A stretch of DNA of 64,000 nt from Phaseolus vulgaris (Eukaryota; Streptophyta; Magnoliopsida; Fabales; Fabaceae). Made by a program: the position numbers and the translations under genes. Below are positions 23,471 through 33,828 of the stretch, piece after piece. The notes under the pieces are model-generated. The model was given only the letters and a program-made list of their open reading frames with translations, ran no database searches and was not told the origin of the DNA. Within the stretch, counting starts at the first letter, position 1, and every line of letters begins with the position of its first letter. The DNA lies in contig NC_023751.2 of the NCBI RefSeq assembly GCF_000499845.2, forward strand, positions 27,067,862 to 27,131,861. The letters are read 5' to 3'.

Positions 23471-24196
23471 CAGAAGCTAAGTGATAATTTTTTTTCAGCA
23501 TTCTCAATGGATACAACTGCCTCAAAGGAGAAATGCGAACGAAAGAATGGCAAGACGACGTTGCTCGTTGCGTTCAGTGCAAAAACGAAGGTGGTGGTGG
23601 CTGTTGCGCGAAAACAAAGGGGTGTTGTGATTGAGTGCAAATCTCTTCCTTAACCTAATTTCAATTTTATTAAGGACATTTTTGTAATTTTCATTAAGGG
23701 TATTTTAGTATTTTTGCAAACTTGATTGGGTGATAATTCAAATTGATTGGGTGCAAGAGCCAATTAGTTTTCTTTCCTAAAGATGGAGGCATACACTAAA
23801 ATAGGAGTGCGTAAAGTAAAAGCCAAAAGGACAAAAATGGCCCCACGCGGTGTATCCATTTCTTCCTCTCTTGCGTGCATCTCTCTCTTTCTCCACACTT
23901 CATGTAAATCATGCAAAAGAAGGAAAAGTGGAGACTCAACCTCCAGCGAGCCCTCTTTGACGGTGGTTGGTGGTGGTAATGACCGGTGGTTGGAGGTCCG
24001 GCTGAAGGCGGCGCGACAGCGAGTGGATGTAGGTGGCGGTTTGGACGCTGGTGGTGCGTGGCTGTTTTTTGGGGTTGTAGAATAGCATGGAGGTGGTAGT
24101 TGTTAGAATTTCTAATTCTATAATCCGAAAATAGCCAAGATATTTCATGCCAATTATCAAGAATATGAATTAAAATACCTGGATCCATGGTGATGA
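23471..24196. other. Non-coding flank of element D
   Basis: Contains a GC-rich part with ggtggtggt words (about 23940-24100) resembling the block at 50035-50650. Frames of 65-135 codons exist on both strands with low-complexity composition; no gene is supported. Confidence 0.45.
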
Positions 24197-24226
24197 TCAC
24201 CAATTGTCAAATCTGATCGTGGTGGT
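24197..24226 (+). pseudogene. Integrase sliver of element D, left of C
   Basis: The last codons before element C read VKSDRGG, which continues in frame (after one copy of the gtggt duplication is removed) into GEYYGRYDGSGEQ at 45916. This shows that C inserted in the integrase of D. Two in-frame TGA codons lie at 24191-24196, and the sequence further left is not recognisable as integrase, so D is 5'-truncated or badly decayed here. Confidence 0.7.
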
Positions 24227-25678
24227 TGTTGAAGATGGATGAAGCCTCTTCTCTACCTAGTGTTAGTTTGTGTTTGATGTAGAAAATAGCTAGTTTGTTG
24301 TAAAGTTTGTAATAGGTTTAGATGATCTTGTATGTAGGCTTGTGTATGTGTAAGGTTGCCTTTTGCTACATGATCTATTCTAGATGCCTAACCAAGCCTA
24401 GAATAAGCACATGAAGTGGTTAAAAGTTTTTCCAAAAGCTTTTTAGAGTTTTCTTCAAAAATCAGGGTACTGCACAAAAATGAATCTGTTTTTCTGTAAA
24501 AGAACAGGTTTATTCTTTGGTCTGCTGAAAGGATTTTCGAAAGTTAGTTAGGGCACCAAAGGTACAACTCAGACAATTATTTCAGTTAGCTGAGTTGACA
24601 GTTTTCACAAAATAAATCTGTTAAGTTCAAAACTGAATCTGTTGTTTTCATAACAGCTTTTCAACTGTTTTTTGAAAAGAAGTTAGAAACTGTTTTCTAT
24701 ATAAAGAAAAGCCTCTCTCATATGAAAGGATGTTGAGCAATTACGTTTTTGACAGAGATCAAACATTTTCTATGTGAGAAGAAGGATTGAAAAGGTTTTT
24801 TTTGAAAGGTTTTCTAAAGGGATTTTCAAGTGTGCTTGTTCTAGGAAACCTTTGATCTTGGTGAAGGTGCTGGTGCAGTTCTGCAGCAAATTGAACTACT
24901 GGTTTTGAGTTCTTGCATCTTCTTTTCAGGTGTAATCTTTCCTTTATTCTGGTTTGTAAAGGTGTAAGTGTTAGTCACTCCTTGATAGGGTTACTTGGAG
25001 TGCAAGGTGTGCTGAAATAGGGTTTTTCAGCATTGGTTGTGTTGTTCTTGTAGTGTTCAAGAACTGGTGTGGTTGTAAGTGATTGATACTGTTTCTTAGT
25101 GGATTCCACCTTGGAGTAAGGTGAAACTGGATGTAGCTCTGTATGAGTGAACCAGTATAAAAACTTGCGTGCCTTTTCTTCTCATCCCTGCACTCGTTTC
25201 TGGTTTTGCTTAATTCTGTCAAGAACTAAATCTGTTCTTTTGAAATTGAATATGTTAATTCTGGGTTTAATAAAAACTGTTCTTCCTGATTTGTTAAAGC
25301 TCTCTGATTACAAACAAGGCAGTTGTATATGATGATTTAATTGATCTGTGAACAAATAGTCTATTCATTAAAACCAGATAAAGAGTCATTCTCCTTAAAA
25401 CCTTGTGTTGAATGAATTTGATTAATTTCTGAGCATAGCTGTATTCTTCATACTCATAATATCCAACTAATCTGATTCTGTTATAACCCTCTGTTGATCA
25501 CAATTTTAATTTGAACAAATTCAAATTGTGCTAGACTGCTCTAAAGAATCAATCTGTTTCATGTAAAAACAATCTGTTCTTTTGCCTCTGATATACTGAA
25601 AATTGTGTGTTCTTGCGAAAATTTTATAAGCTCAATTCACCCCTCCCCTCTTGAACTTAGACACTAATAGACCCAACA
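24227..25678 (+). repeat. 5' LTR of element C
   Basis: Starts tgttgaagatgg, ends agacccaaca, 1452 bp. Rich in aatctgtt/aacagatt words. ORFs of 60-85 codons inside it recur in the 3' LTR and are not genes. Confidence 0.95.
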
Positions 25679-25680
25679 AT

Positions 25681-25693
25681 TGGTATCAAGAGC
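25681..25693 (+). promoter_or_regulatory. Primer binding site of element C
   Basis: tggtatcaagagc, 2 bp after the LTR; complementary to initiator tRNA-Met with one extra base relative to the TRIM primer sites. Confidence 0.88.
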
Positions 25694-25722
25694 TAGGGCT
25701 TGTCTTTTGCTCAAGTGTATGC

Positions 25723-28700
25723 ATGATGTCTGAGTTTAAAATGCCTTTTGCTGAAGGTGCGTCTATTAATAGACCTCCTATGTTTGGTGGTGTTAACTAT
25801 GCTTTATGGAAAATCAGGATGAAGATCTTTATGGAGTCTATTGACATGGGAATCTAGGATGCAGTGGTCAGTGGACCTTTTATACCTATGCAGGTTGTCA
25901 AAGATGAAACAATAAAGAAGCCTTGGTCTGAATGAAGTGAAACCGAGAAGAAGAAGGCCCAATATGACTCCTTAGCCAAGAATATCATCACCTCTGCACT
26001 GAATATGGATGAGTTCTTTAGAGTCTCTCAATGTAATTCAGCTAAGGAGATGTGGGATGTACTAGAGGTAACTCATGAAGGGACTGATGATGTGAAACGG
26101 GCAAGGAAGCACTCACTAATTCAGGAGTACGAGCTGTTCAGAATGCAATCAGAAGAAAGTATTGCAGATGTGCAGAAACGATTTACACATATTGTAAATC
26201 ACCTCACTGGCCTTGGTAAAGTCTTTGACAAGGAAGAGCTTAACATAAAGGTGCTAAAATGCCTTGATAGGAGCTGGCAGCCTAAGGTAACAACAATCTC
26301 AGAATCCAGAGATTTATCCAAGATGTCCACTGCTGCACTTTTTGGAAAGTTGATAGAGCATGAAATAGAGCTGAAAAGATTGAAAGAACAAGAAACTGTG
26401 GAGAAAAAGGCCAAAGGAATTGCTCTGAAAACGACCATGGAACATGATACAAGTGAGGAAGAAGTTGATCCTGAACATGATGAGACTGTGAGTCTGCTCA
26501 CAAGAAAATTCAGCAGGTTTCTTAGAAAGAAAAACCGTGACAGAACTCAGCAAAGAAAGAGGTACTCCAAACAACCTAATGATTCAAATTCTTCCAATTA
26601 CACGTGCTTTGGATGTGGTAAACCAGGTCATATAAAAGCTGATTGTCCAAACAATCAAAATAAAGAAAAATCAGCAAGCAAGAAGAGTGACAAAGGCAAA
26701 GGTAGGAGAGCATACATCTCATGGGAAGAAAATAATGTATCCTCATCTAGTAATTCCTCAACTGAAAGTGAAGAAGCAAATCTGTGCTTCATGGTGAATG
26801 ATGAAGGATCCAACTCTGACTCAAAAAACAGCAGGAAAAACCAGTGGTACCTGGACAGTGGCTGCTCAAAGCACATGACTGGTGATGTGACTCAGTTCAT
26901 AAATCTGAAACTCAAAGCTGAAGGGCATGTCACATATGGGGACAACAATAGAGGAAAAATTCTTGGAAGAGGGGATGTTGGTACTAAAGACTCAACCACT
27001 ATTGAAAATGTACTGTATGTTGAAGGGCTAAAACATAGTCTTCTAAGCATTAGCCAGCTGTGTGACAAGGGATACAAGGTCAATTTCAAAACCAACACTT
27101 GTACAATTTCAAATGAAATTTCTGGTAAGGTGCTGTTCACTGAAAAAAGGGTAAACAACATCTATCTCTTAGACATTATAAAAAGCTGTTCTGAAAATGA
27201 GTGTTTGTTATCTAAAAGTGATGAGTCGTGGCTGTGGCATAGGAGGCTAGCTCACATTCACACAAATCACTTGAATAAGCTAAAGTCTAAGGAACTTGTT
27301 TCTGGTTTACCAAACATAAAATTTCAAAATAACAGATTGTGTGATGCTTGTGTAAAGGGTAAACAGATTAAAACTACCTTTAAATCAAAAGATATGGTTT
27401 CTACAAATAAAGCTTTGGATGTTTTGCATATGGACTTGTTTGGACCATCTAGGACTGCTAGCTTAGCTGGAAATTATTATGCTTTGGTGATTGTTGATGA
27501 CTTTTCAAGATATACATGGACTTTGTTTCTTGCTTCTAAAAATGATGCATATAAAGCCTTTAAGAAACTAGCTAAGGTTTTGCATAATGAAAATGAAAAT
27601 AGGATAAAACAGATTCGTAGTGATCATGGGGGAGAATTTCAAAATGCAAAGTTTGATAGATATTGTGAAAAACATGGGATCATACATAGTTATTCTGCTC
27701 CTAGAACGCCCCAACAAAATGGTGTTGTTGAAAGAAAGAATAGGTCATTAGAAGAGTTAGCTAGGATTATGCTAAATGAATCTGGTTTACCTAAATATTT
27801 TTGGGCTGATGCTGTATACACTGCTTCTTATGTGCTTAACAGAACATTGATTAGACCATTTCTTAAGAAAACTCCCTATGAATTGTATAAATGTAGGAAG
27901 CCTAGTATTAGTCATCTTAGGGTTTTTGGCTGCAAATGCTTTGTTCTAAATAATGGTAAAGACAATTTGGGGAAATTTGATCCTAAATCAGATGAAGGAA
28001 TACATATTGGTTATGCTATAAATGGTCATGCTTATAGAGTGTATAACAAAAGATTGCTTGCAGTAGAAGAATCTATACATGTTGTATTTGATGAAACAAA
28101 TTTTTCTATGCCCAAATATGTTCTGGATGAACCTGGTATGGGTGATTTAAGAACCATTTTACAAAAGAATCAATCTACTGAACTTGATGCAGCTAATCAA
28201 AATTCTGTCAAAGAATCTACTGTGAATGCAGGATTGCCTAAGGAATGAAAGACACCCAGGGATCTTACACTAGATAATGTAATTGGTAAAATTGAGAAAG
28301 GAGTCTCAACAAGGAATTCACTTAATAATTTCTGCAGAACAGTGGCTTTTGTTTCACAGATTGAGCCTAAAAGTCTGGAAGAAGCACTGCAAGACATCAA
28401 TTGGATAACAACAATGCAGGAAGAACTGAACCAGTTTGAATACAATGAAGTGTGGACCTTGGTTCCAAGAAAGCATGAGATGAATATCATATGAACCAAG
28501 TGGGTGTACAGGAACAAGATGGATGGACATGGGGCTATCACTAGAAATAAAGCAAGACTGGTTGCTAAAGGTTATAACCAAGAAGAGGGAATTGATTTTG
28601 GTGAAACCTATGCACCAGTAGCACGTCTTGAAGCTGTCAGATTAGTTCTAGCATTTTCCAGCATACAAGGTTTCAAGTTGTTTCAAATGGATGTCAAGAG

Positions 28701-29901
28701 TGCATTCCTAAATGGTTACATCAATGAAGAGGTGTTTGTATCTCAGCCTCCAGGGTTTGAAGATCACAAAAATCCAGAACATGTGTACATGCTTAAGAAG
28801 GCCTTATATGGATTGAAGCAAGCACCTAGGCAATGGTATGAGAGGCTAAGTGAATTTCTGCTCTCTCAAGGATATAGCCGTGGCAATTCTGATAAAACTC
28901 TCTTTATAAAGAAGAAAGGAGAAAACATTATACTTGTGCAAGTCTATGTAGATGATATTATCTTTGGATCCACAAATGAAGAGATGTGTGAAGACTTTGT
29001 GAAAACAATGAAAAGTGAGTTTGAAATGTCAATGTTAGGAGAAATGAATTTCTTCCTTGGACTACAAGTTAAACAACTCAAGGATGAAATTTTCATAAGC
29101 CAAGAAAAATACTGCAAGGAGCTACTTAAGAGGTTTGATATGGATCAATGCAAAGCAATCAGCACTCCTATTTCAACAAGCTGCCAGCTGGATCAAGATT
29201 TTGCAGGAAAATCAGTGGATCAAACTAAGTATAGGGGTTTAATTGGTTCCTTATTATACTTAACTGCTAGCGGGCCTGACATTATGTTTGTTGTGTGCTT
29301 ATGTGCTAGATATCAATCTGCTTCAAAGGAATCACACTACAATGCAGCAAAGAGAATTCTGAAATACTTGCAAGGATCTAAGGATGTTGGATTATGGTAT
29401 CCTAACAATGTATCTTTAAATTTAACTGGTTTTTCAGACTCTGACTTTGCAGGTTGCAAGGTTGACAGAAAAAGCACAAGTGGGACTTGTCACATGCTTG
29501 GATCAAGCCTAATCTCTTGGCATTGCAAGAAACAAGCTTGTGTTGCTCTCTCTACAGCAGAGGCAGAATACATAACTGCTGGAAGTTGTTGTGCTCAAAC
29601 CTTATGGTTAAGGCAGCAGCTAAGTGATTTTGGAATTTTGTTAAACAAGATACCTATAAATTGTGATAATACTAGTGCCATAAATCTGTCTAAGAATCCT
29701 GTCATGCACTCAAGAACTAAACATATTGAAATTAGACATCACTTTCTAAGAGAACATATAGCTAATGGAACTTGTGATATAAAATTCATTGGCACTGAAT
29801 TTCAATTGGCTGATCTATTCACTAAACCTTTTGCCAAAGACAGGTTTTATTTTCTTCTAAATGAATTAGGTATCATTAGCTTAAATTGTCCTTTGCAGTA
29901 G
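25723..29901 (+). pseudogene. gag-pol: gag-pol of element C, four nonsense codons
   Basis: One reading frame of about 1390 codons, free of frameshifts but stopped at 25855 (TAG), 25933 (TGA), 28246 (TGA) and 28492 (TGA). Domain order is gag (UBN2-like, about 25750-26400), zinc knuckle CFGCGKPGHIKADC (26605-26646), aspartic protease (WYLDSGCSKHMTGD), GAG-pre-integrase and integrase core (DLFGP, SDHGGEF, QNGVVERKNRS supply the D, D, E), reverse transcriptase (FQMDVKSAFLNG and YVDD near 28945), and RNase H (SDSDFAGC, STAEAEY, SRTKHIEIRHHFLREH). This copia order has integrase before RT. Element G keeps tryptophan at the first two stop positions, so those two are secondary damage. The longest open stretches are 26005-28248 and 28504-29901. 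Confidence 0.93.
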
Positions 29902-30469
29902 AAATTTCAATCTGTTGTTTTATCTTTTAACATGTTTTGCTCCCTGTTTCAGAATCACAAGTGTGACTAGGAAAGAAAAAGATTTACTTTTCTCTCTCTC
30001 ACTTTATCTTTGACTGCTTTTACGGTTATTAACCAGCAGGCCTATGGCAATTAGCTTATGGGTATCCTAACTGATTGGATTGTGTGTAAGTGCAACAGAT
30101 TTGATTTATCAAAATAAAATCTGGTTCCAACATATTCTTGCGCATATCAACACCTGAATCTGCTGCACCACAGGAATAAAATCTGAAGCATATCAAATTG
30201 ATTTTTTTTTCTGTTAATCAATCATTTCTGAAATCTGATTAAACTGATTTTCTTTAAAATTTGTGATATTTTGAAATCTGATTTAAAGACTCTATATAAA
30301 CCTAGCTCAAATTAGCTTTTCTCTCACACCTTCTCATCTGTGCTATAAGCTGTCCAGGTTCACATTTGCTTCACTACAGGTTTCGTTTCTGTTTTGAGTG
30401 ATAATCTGAACTGCAATTTTTTTTCTAGCTGGAATTGTATATTAATAAACTGGTGCAGGTAACAACAGA
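29902..30469 (+). promoter_or_regulatory. Spacer between pol and the accessory ORF, with TATA box
   Basis: A 568-bp AT-rich spacer. tatataaa at 30293-30300 is followed by a CT-rich stretch (gcttttctctcacacc), the usual look of a plant core promoter, 170 bp before the ATG at 30470. Candidate splice-like gtgcag/gt junctions lie just before the ATG but cannot be tested here. Element F has a similar box before the homologous ORF. Confidence 0.45.
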
Positions 30470-31660
30470 TTGAGCATGGCATCCTCATCACACAAAAAGA
30501 AGAAATCCAAAGAGCAATCCAGCAGCAACCAAGGTATTCTGGAGAAATGGTTTGCTGGAGATTATGAAGCAATGACAAGATTCATCCATGAGACAAGCAG
30601 AAAGCAAGTCAATGCTCCCAAGGTGTTGAAATTTTCTTGGTTAAGGGAAGAAAATCTGACTGAAGCAAAAACCTTGCTCAAGCTTCAAAAGCTGAAGAAC
30701 TTCTTAGAAATGACTGGAAATGTCTATCCAGACTTGGTGAAAGTATTCTACAACAACTTGGTTCAAGATGGCAAAAATTTGGTCTCCCATGTGAAAGGTG
30801 TGAAGTTGAAAATTACAAGGGAAATATGGAGCAATGTGGGAGGAATCAAGTACTATGGAATGAAGGTTAGCAAAGGGAATACTGCTGGAATTCAAGGGTT
30901 CAACAAAATGCAATTTTATAGAAGCTGTGTTAGGAATCCTGCTGAACCAATAGCTAGATTCCATGCTGGAAATCTCACAATCATTCCAAGACTCCTAGCC
31001 TACATCATTGCTTGGCAGCTTACTCCAAGAGGAAGTAATCATGCTACTCTCCATGAAGAGGACTTGATTCTGCTGTACTGTATCATGAACCAACTCAAGG
31101 TAAATTGGGTGAGTACAATGGTGGAGCATATGCTCAAATCCACAAGGTTACCAGACTATCGTTTTCCATATGCTATTTTTGTGTCAAAGCTAATTGATTA
31201 TTTTGAAGTTGACACTACAAATGAGAGAAATGACACCATTAAGGCAGCTAGTGAAATAGACAACTCTACTCTCTTGAAGATGGGGTTTCAAAAGGAGGAT
31301 GACAGCTGGGTATTTAGAAGGAATGCTGCACACAGAGCTGAAAATGAAGCAGCTGATCCAGCAAATGAAGAAGAAGAAAATGCTGATGGAGTGCAGCACA
31401 TGGATGAATCACCAGGGCACTCTGCTGGACATGAAGATGTTGCTGCTACAAGTCAAAATGCAATGGTTGCATATGAGGAACCTGAGTACAGAGGTGAACC
31501 TCAGTCTATGTTTGAAAGACAAGTGCTAAACAAGCTGGACACTCTCACATATGAACAGAAGGCACACTATGAAATGACTTACGCCAGATTTCAACACTTG
31601 GATGACCAACTTGAAGGAGTTCAAGTGCTGCTAGCTGAGCTTTACTACAACGACAAGTGA
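30470..31660 (+). CDS. Accessory post-pol ORF of element C (unknown function)
   Basis: Intact ORF of 396 residues (394 if the second ATG at 30476 is used) in the position where some Sireviruses carry an env-like gene. There is no signal peptide or convincing membrane segment, so I do not call it env. The N-terminus is basic (HKKKKSKEQ). The conserved core at residues 60-230 includes YPDLVKVFYNNL, LVSHVKGVKLKITREIW, LTPRGSNHATLHEEDL and VDTTNERNDT. It resembles, from memory, the domain annotated as putative plant transposon protein (Transposase_32-like). An acidic linker follows (about 290-345), then a heptad-like C-terminal tail (ERQVLNKLDTLTYEQ). It is homologous to 61622-62821. It is unbroken although the gag-pol beside it has four stops. 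Role unknown; a particle-associated, nucleic-acid-binding or captured host-type protein are all possible. Confidence 0.8.
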   Translation: MSMASSSHKKKKSKEQSSSNQGILEKWFAGDYEAMTRFIHETSRKQVNAPKVLKFSWLREENLTEAKTLLKLQKLKNFLEMTGNVYPDLVKVFYNNLVQDGKNLVSHVKGVKLKITREIWSNVGGIKYYGMKVSKGNTAGIQGFNKMQFYRSCVRNPAEPIARFHAGNLTIIPRLLAYIIAWQLTPRGSNHATLHEEDLILLYCIMNQLKVNWVSTMVEHMLKSTRLPDYRFPYAIFVSKLIDYFEVDTTNERNDTIKAASEIDNSTLLKMGFQKEDDSWVFRRNAAHRAENEAADPANEEEENADGVQHMDESPGHSAGHEDVAATSQNAMVAYEEPEYRGEPQSMFERQVLNKLDTLTYEQKAHYEMTYARFQHLDDQLEGVQVLLAELYYNDK

Positions 31661-31852
31661 TCCTATTACTAAGTCTTTATCTTTTATATGTTGTTGAACA
31701 ATTTGGATTTAATCTGTTTGTCTTTATTCTGCACTGTTTTTTAGTTGATTTTATTGTGGTTTGTAATAGAACTTAATACTGGATTTATAGTTTGAACTGT
31801 GATGAATGGCTTGCATGTTTTTATCCCATGCTTTATTCTATTTGATGAATCC

Positions 31853-31863
31853 AAAGGGGGAGA
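31853..31863 (+). promoter_or_regulatory. Upstream polypurine tract, element C
   Basis: aaagggggaga, about 180 bp before the LTR-proximal tract. Multiplied polypurine tracts are a reported Sirevirus trait. Confidence 0.65.
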
Positions 31864-32031
31864 AGAACAACTCACAGAGAAAGCTACATGGTACATGGAG
31901 GTAGCACAAAACTCACAACTGCTCAATTCTGGTTTTATGTCTAAAAATTCTGTGCAGGTTTTGGCAGTTAGTCTAATACAGATTGTGATCATCAAGCTAT
32001 GTTGTGCAAAGGGGATTTGTCTCCATCAAAC

Positions 32032-32041
32032 AGGGGGAGAT
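32032..32041 (+). promoter_or_regulatory. Polypurine tract next to 3' LTR of C
   Basis: agggggagat directly before the 3' LTR, the expected primer site for plus-strand DNA synthesis. Confidence 0.85.
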
Positions 32042-32756
32042 TGTTGAAGATGGATGAAGCCTCTTCTCTACCTAGTGTTAGTTTGTGTTTGATGTAGAAA
32101 ATAACTAGTTTGTTGTACAGTTTGTAATAGGTTTAGATGATCTGGTATGTAGGTTTGTGTATGTATAAGGTTGCCTTTTGTTACATGATCTATTCTAGAT
32201 GCCTAACCAAGCCTAGAATAAGCACATGAAGTGGTTAAAAGTTTTTCCAAAAGCTTTTTAGAGTTTTCTTCAAAAATCAGGGTACTGTACAAAAATGAAT
32301 CTGTTTTTCTGTAAAAGAACAGGTTTATTCTTTGGTCTGCTGAAAGGATTTTCGAAAGTTAGTTAGGGCACCAAAGGTACAACTCAGACAGTTATTTCAG
32401 TTAGGTGAGTTGGCAGTTTTCACAAAATAAATCTGTTAAGTTCAAAACTGAATCTGTTGTTTTCATAACAACTTTTCAACTGTTTTTTGAAAAGAAATTA
32501 GAAATTGTTTTCTATATAAAGAAAAGCCTCTCTCACATGAAAGGATGCTGAGCAATTACGTTTTTGACAGAGATCAAACATTTTCTATGTGAGAAGAAGG
32601 ATTGAAAAGGTTTTTTTGAAAGGTTTTCCAAAGGGATTTTCAAGTGTGCTTGTTCTAGGAAACCTTTGATCTTGGTGAAGGTGCTGGTGCAGTTTTGCAG
32701 CAAATTGAACTACTGGTTTTGAGTTCTTGCATCTTCTTTTCAGGTGTAATCTTTCC
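32042..32756 (+). repeat. 3' LTR of element C, first part
   Basis: 715 bp collinear with the 5' LTR from tgttgaagatgg to ctttcc, where element A interrupts it. It resumes at 45168; 32752-32756 is the left tttcc duplication. Confidence 0.95.
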
Positions 32757-33802
32757 TGATATGATTCCAATAGCAAGATATAGAATGATTCTTGACATTC
32801 TTAGGAATCACCTTGAGCTGGACATTATTGAGGCACTTTTCTTAGAGTTGGATCATTGTTCTAAGACAAGAACTCACAAAAAACTAGTACCAAATCCCAA
32901 ACTCATTTGGATGTTCCACATATTGTCAAATTGAACCAAAAGAGATGGATGAAAGGAAAAAACACTAATTAACAACACAAAACAGTAAGGAACCGAATCA
33001 AATTGCTGGAATTGAAGAAGAAAAGATGAAAAACAGCCAAGAACACAAATGAACCATAGCTACACAAAACAAGCTGAAATTGCCGAACCAAAACAACTAG
33101 GAAACAAACTAAGACAAGGAAATTAACAAGATAAGAAAGGAAGGAGAAGAGAATGCTCATGAAGATGGAAGAATGGTTGGATGATCACGCCTCTAGAAGT
33201 ATGGATGCTCCTAGAGGAGTGTGCAAGCCGCCACTTGAGGAAACCATGATCCTTCAAGATAAGACTAGAGAAGAAGGCTCAAAAGCTCTCCAAATGCTCA
33301 CTCCAATTTTGAGTATAGTTTCTCTAGATCAATTCAAATCTGAAAAATACAAAGGGAGCACCTCTATTTATAGCCTAAGGTGCTGAAATGCAAGCTACAC
33401 AAATTCAAAAACTCCCTCCTAAAAAGCTTCTAGAATTGGCGCCTAAAACAATACATGAGGAAGGTGTGATCCCTTCTCTCATTTTGGCACCTCCTTATTT
33501 ACTCCTACACCTATCTACTAACACCCCCCCTAAGAATCCTAACTAAAGACTAAAAGATGCTTTAACAATAGAGGTTTCTAATGTTTCCCTCTAAGCACCT
33601 TCAACAATATTCTTTATTATTTAATACTTGGCCTTGCCCTTTATAGGATGGACTTGGGCTTGGGCTTGGGCTTTGGGCTTGGGCCTCTCTTTATTTTATG
33701 TCTTCTTTTAATTTTGAGAAGACTAGAAGGAAGAACTTCAAGTGTGATGGTGAATGGCCTCTTCCTTCATTAATAAAATCCTCCTTTACTTGATTCTCAT
33801 CA
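32757..33802 (-). repeat. 3' LTR of element A
   Basis: 1046 bp from tgatatgattcc to ttctcatca. It has a ggcttgggcttgggctttgg stretch with one extra 6-bp unit relative to the other LTR. Confidence 0.93.
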
Positions 33803-33828
33803 TACTCCCTGAGTTGGAGAGAATTCGC

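Noticed and set aside
23783..24203. ORFs left of element C as the gag of element D
   Set aside because: Only the last ~9 codons before 24226 match the D integrase; the rest shows no copia motif and includes stops.
24971..25222. 83-codon ORF repeated at 45201-45452
   Set aside because: The repetition is only the two LTRs of element C.
26005..28248. Treating the large ORF as a complete host gene
   Set aside because: It is the middle of element C gag-pol between nonsense codons; the frame continues on both sides.
30470..31660. Calling the accessory ORF an env gene
   Set aside because: Position matches the env-like ORF of some Sireviruses, but there is no signal peptide, no membrane span and no cysteine/glycosylation pattern.
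33153..33386. 77-codon ORF and its partner in the other LTR
   Set aside because: LTR sequence of element A.
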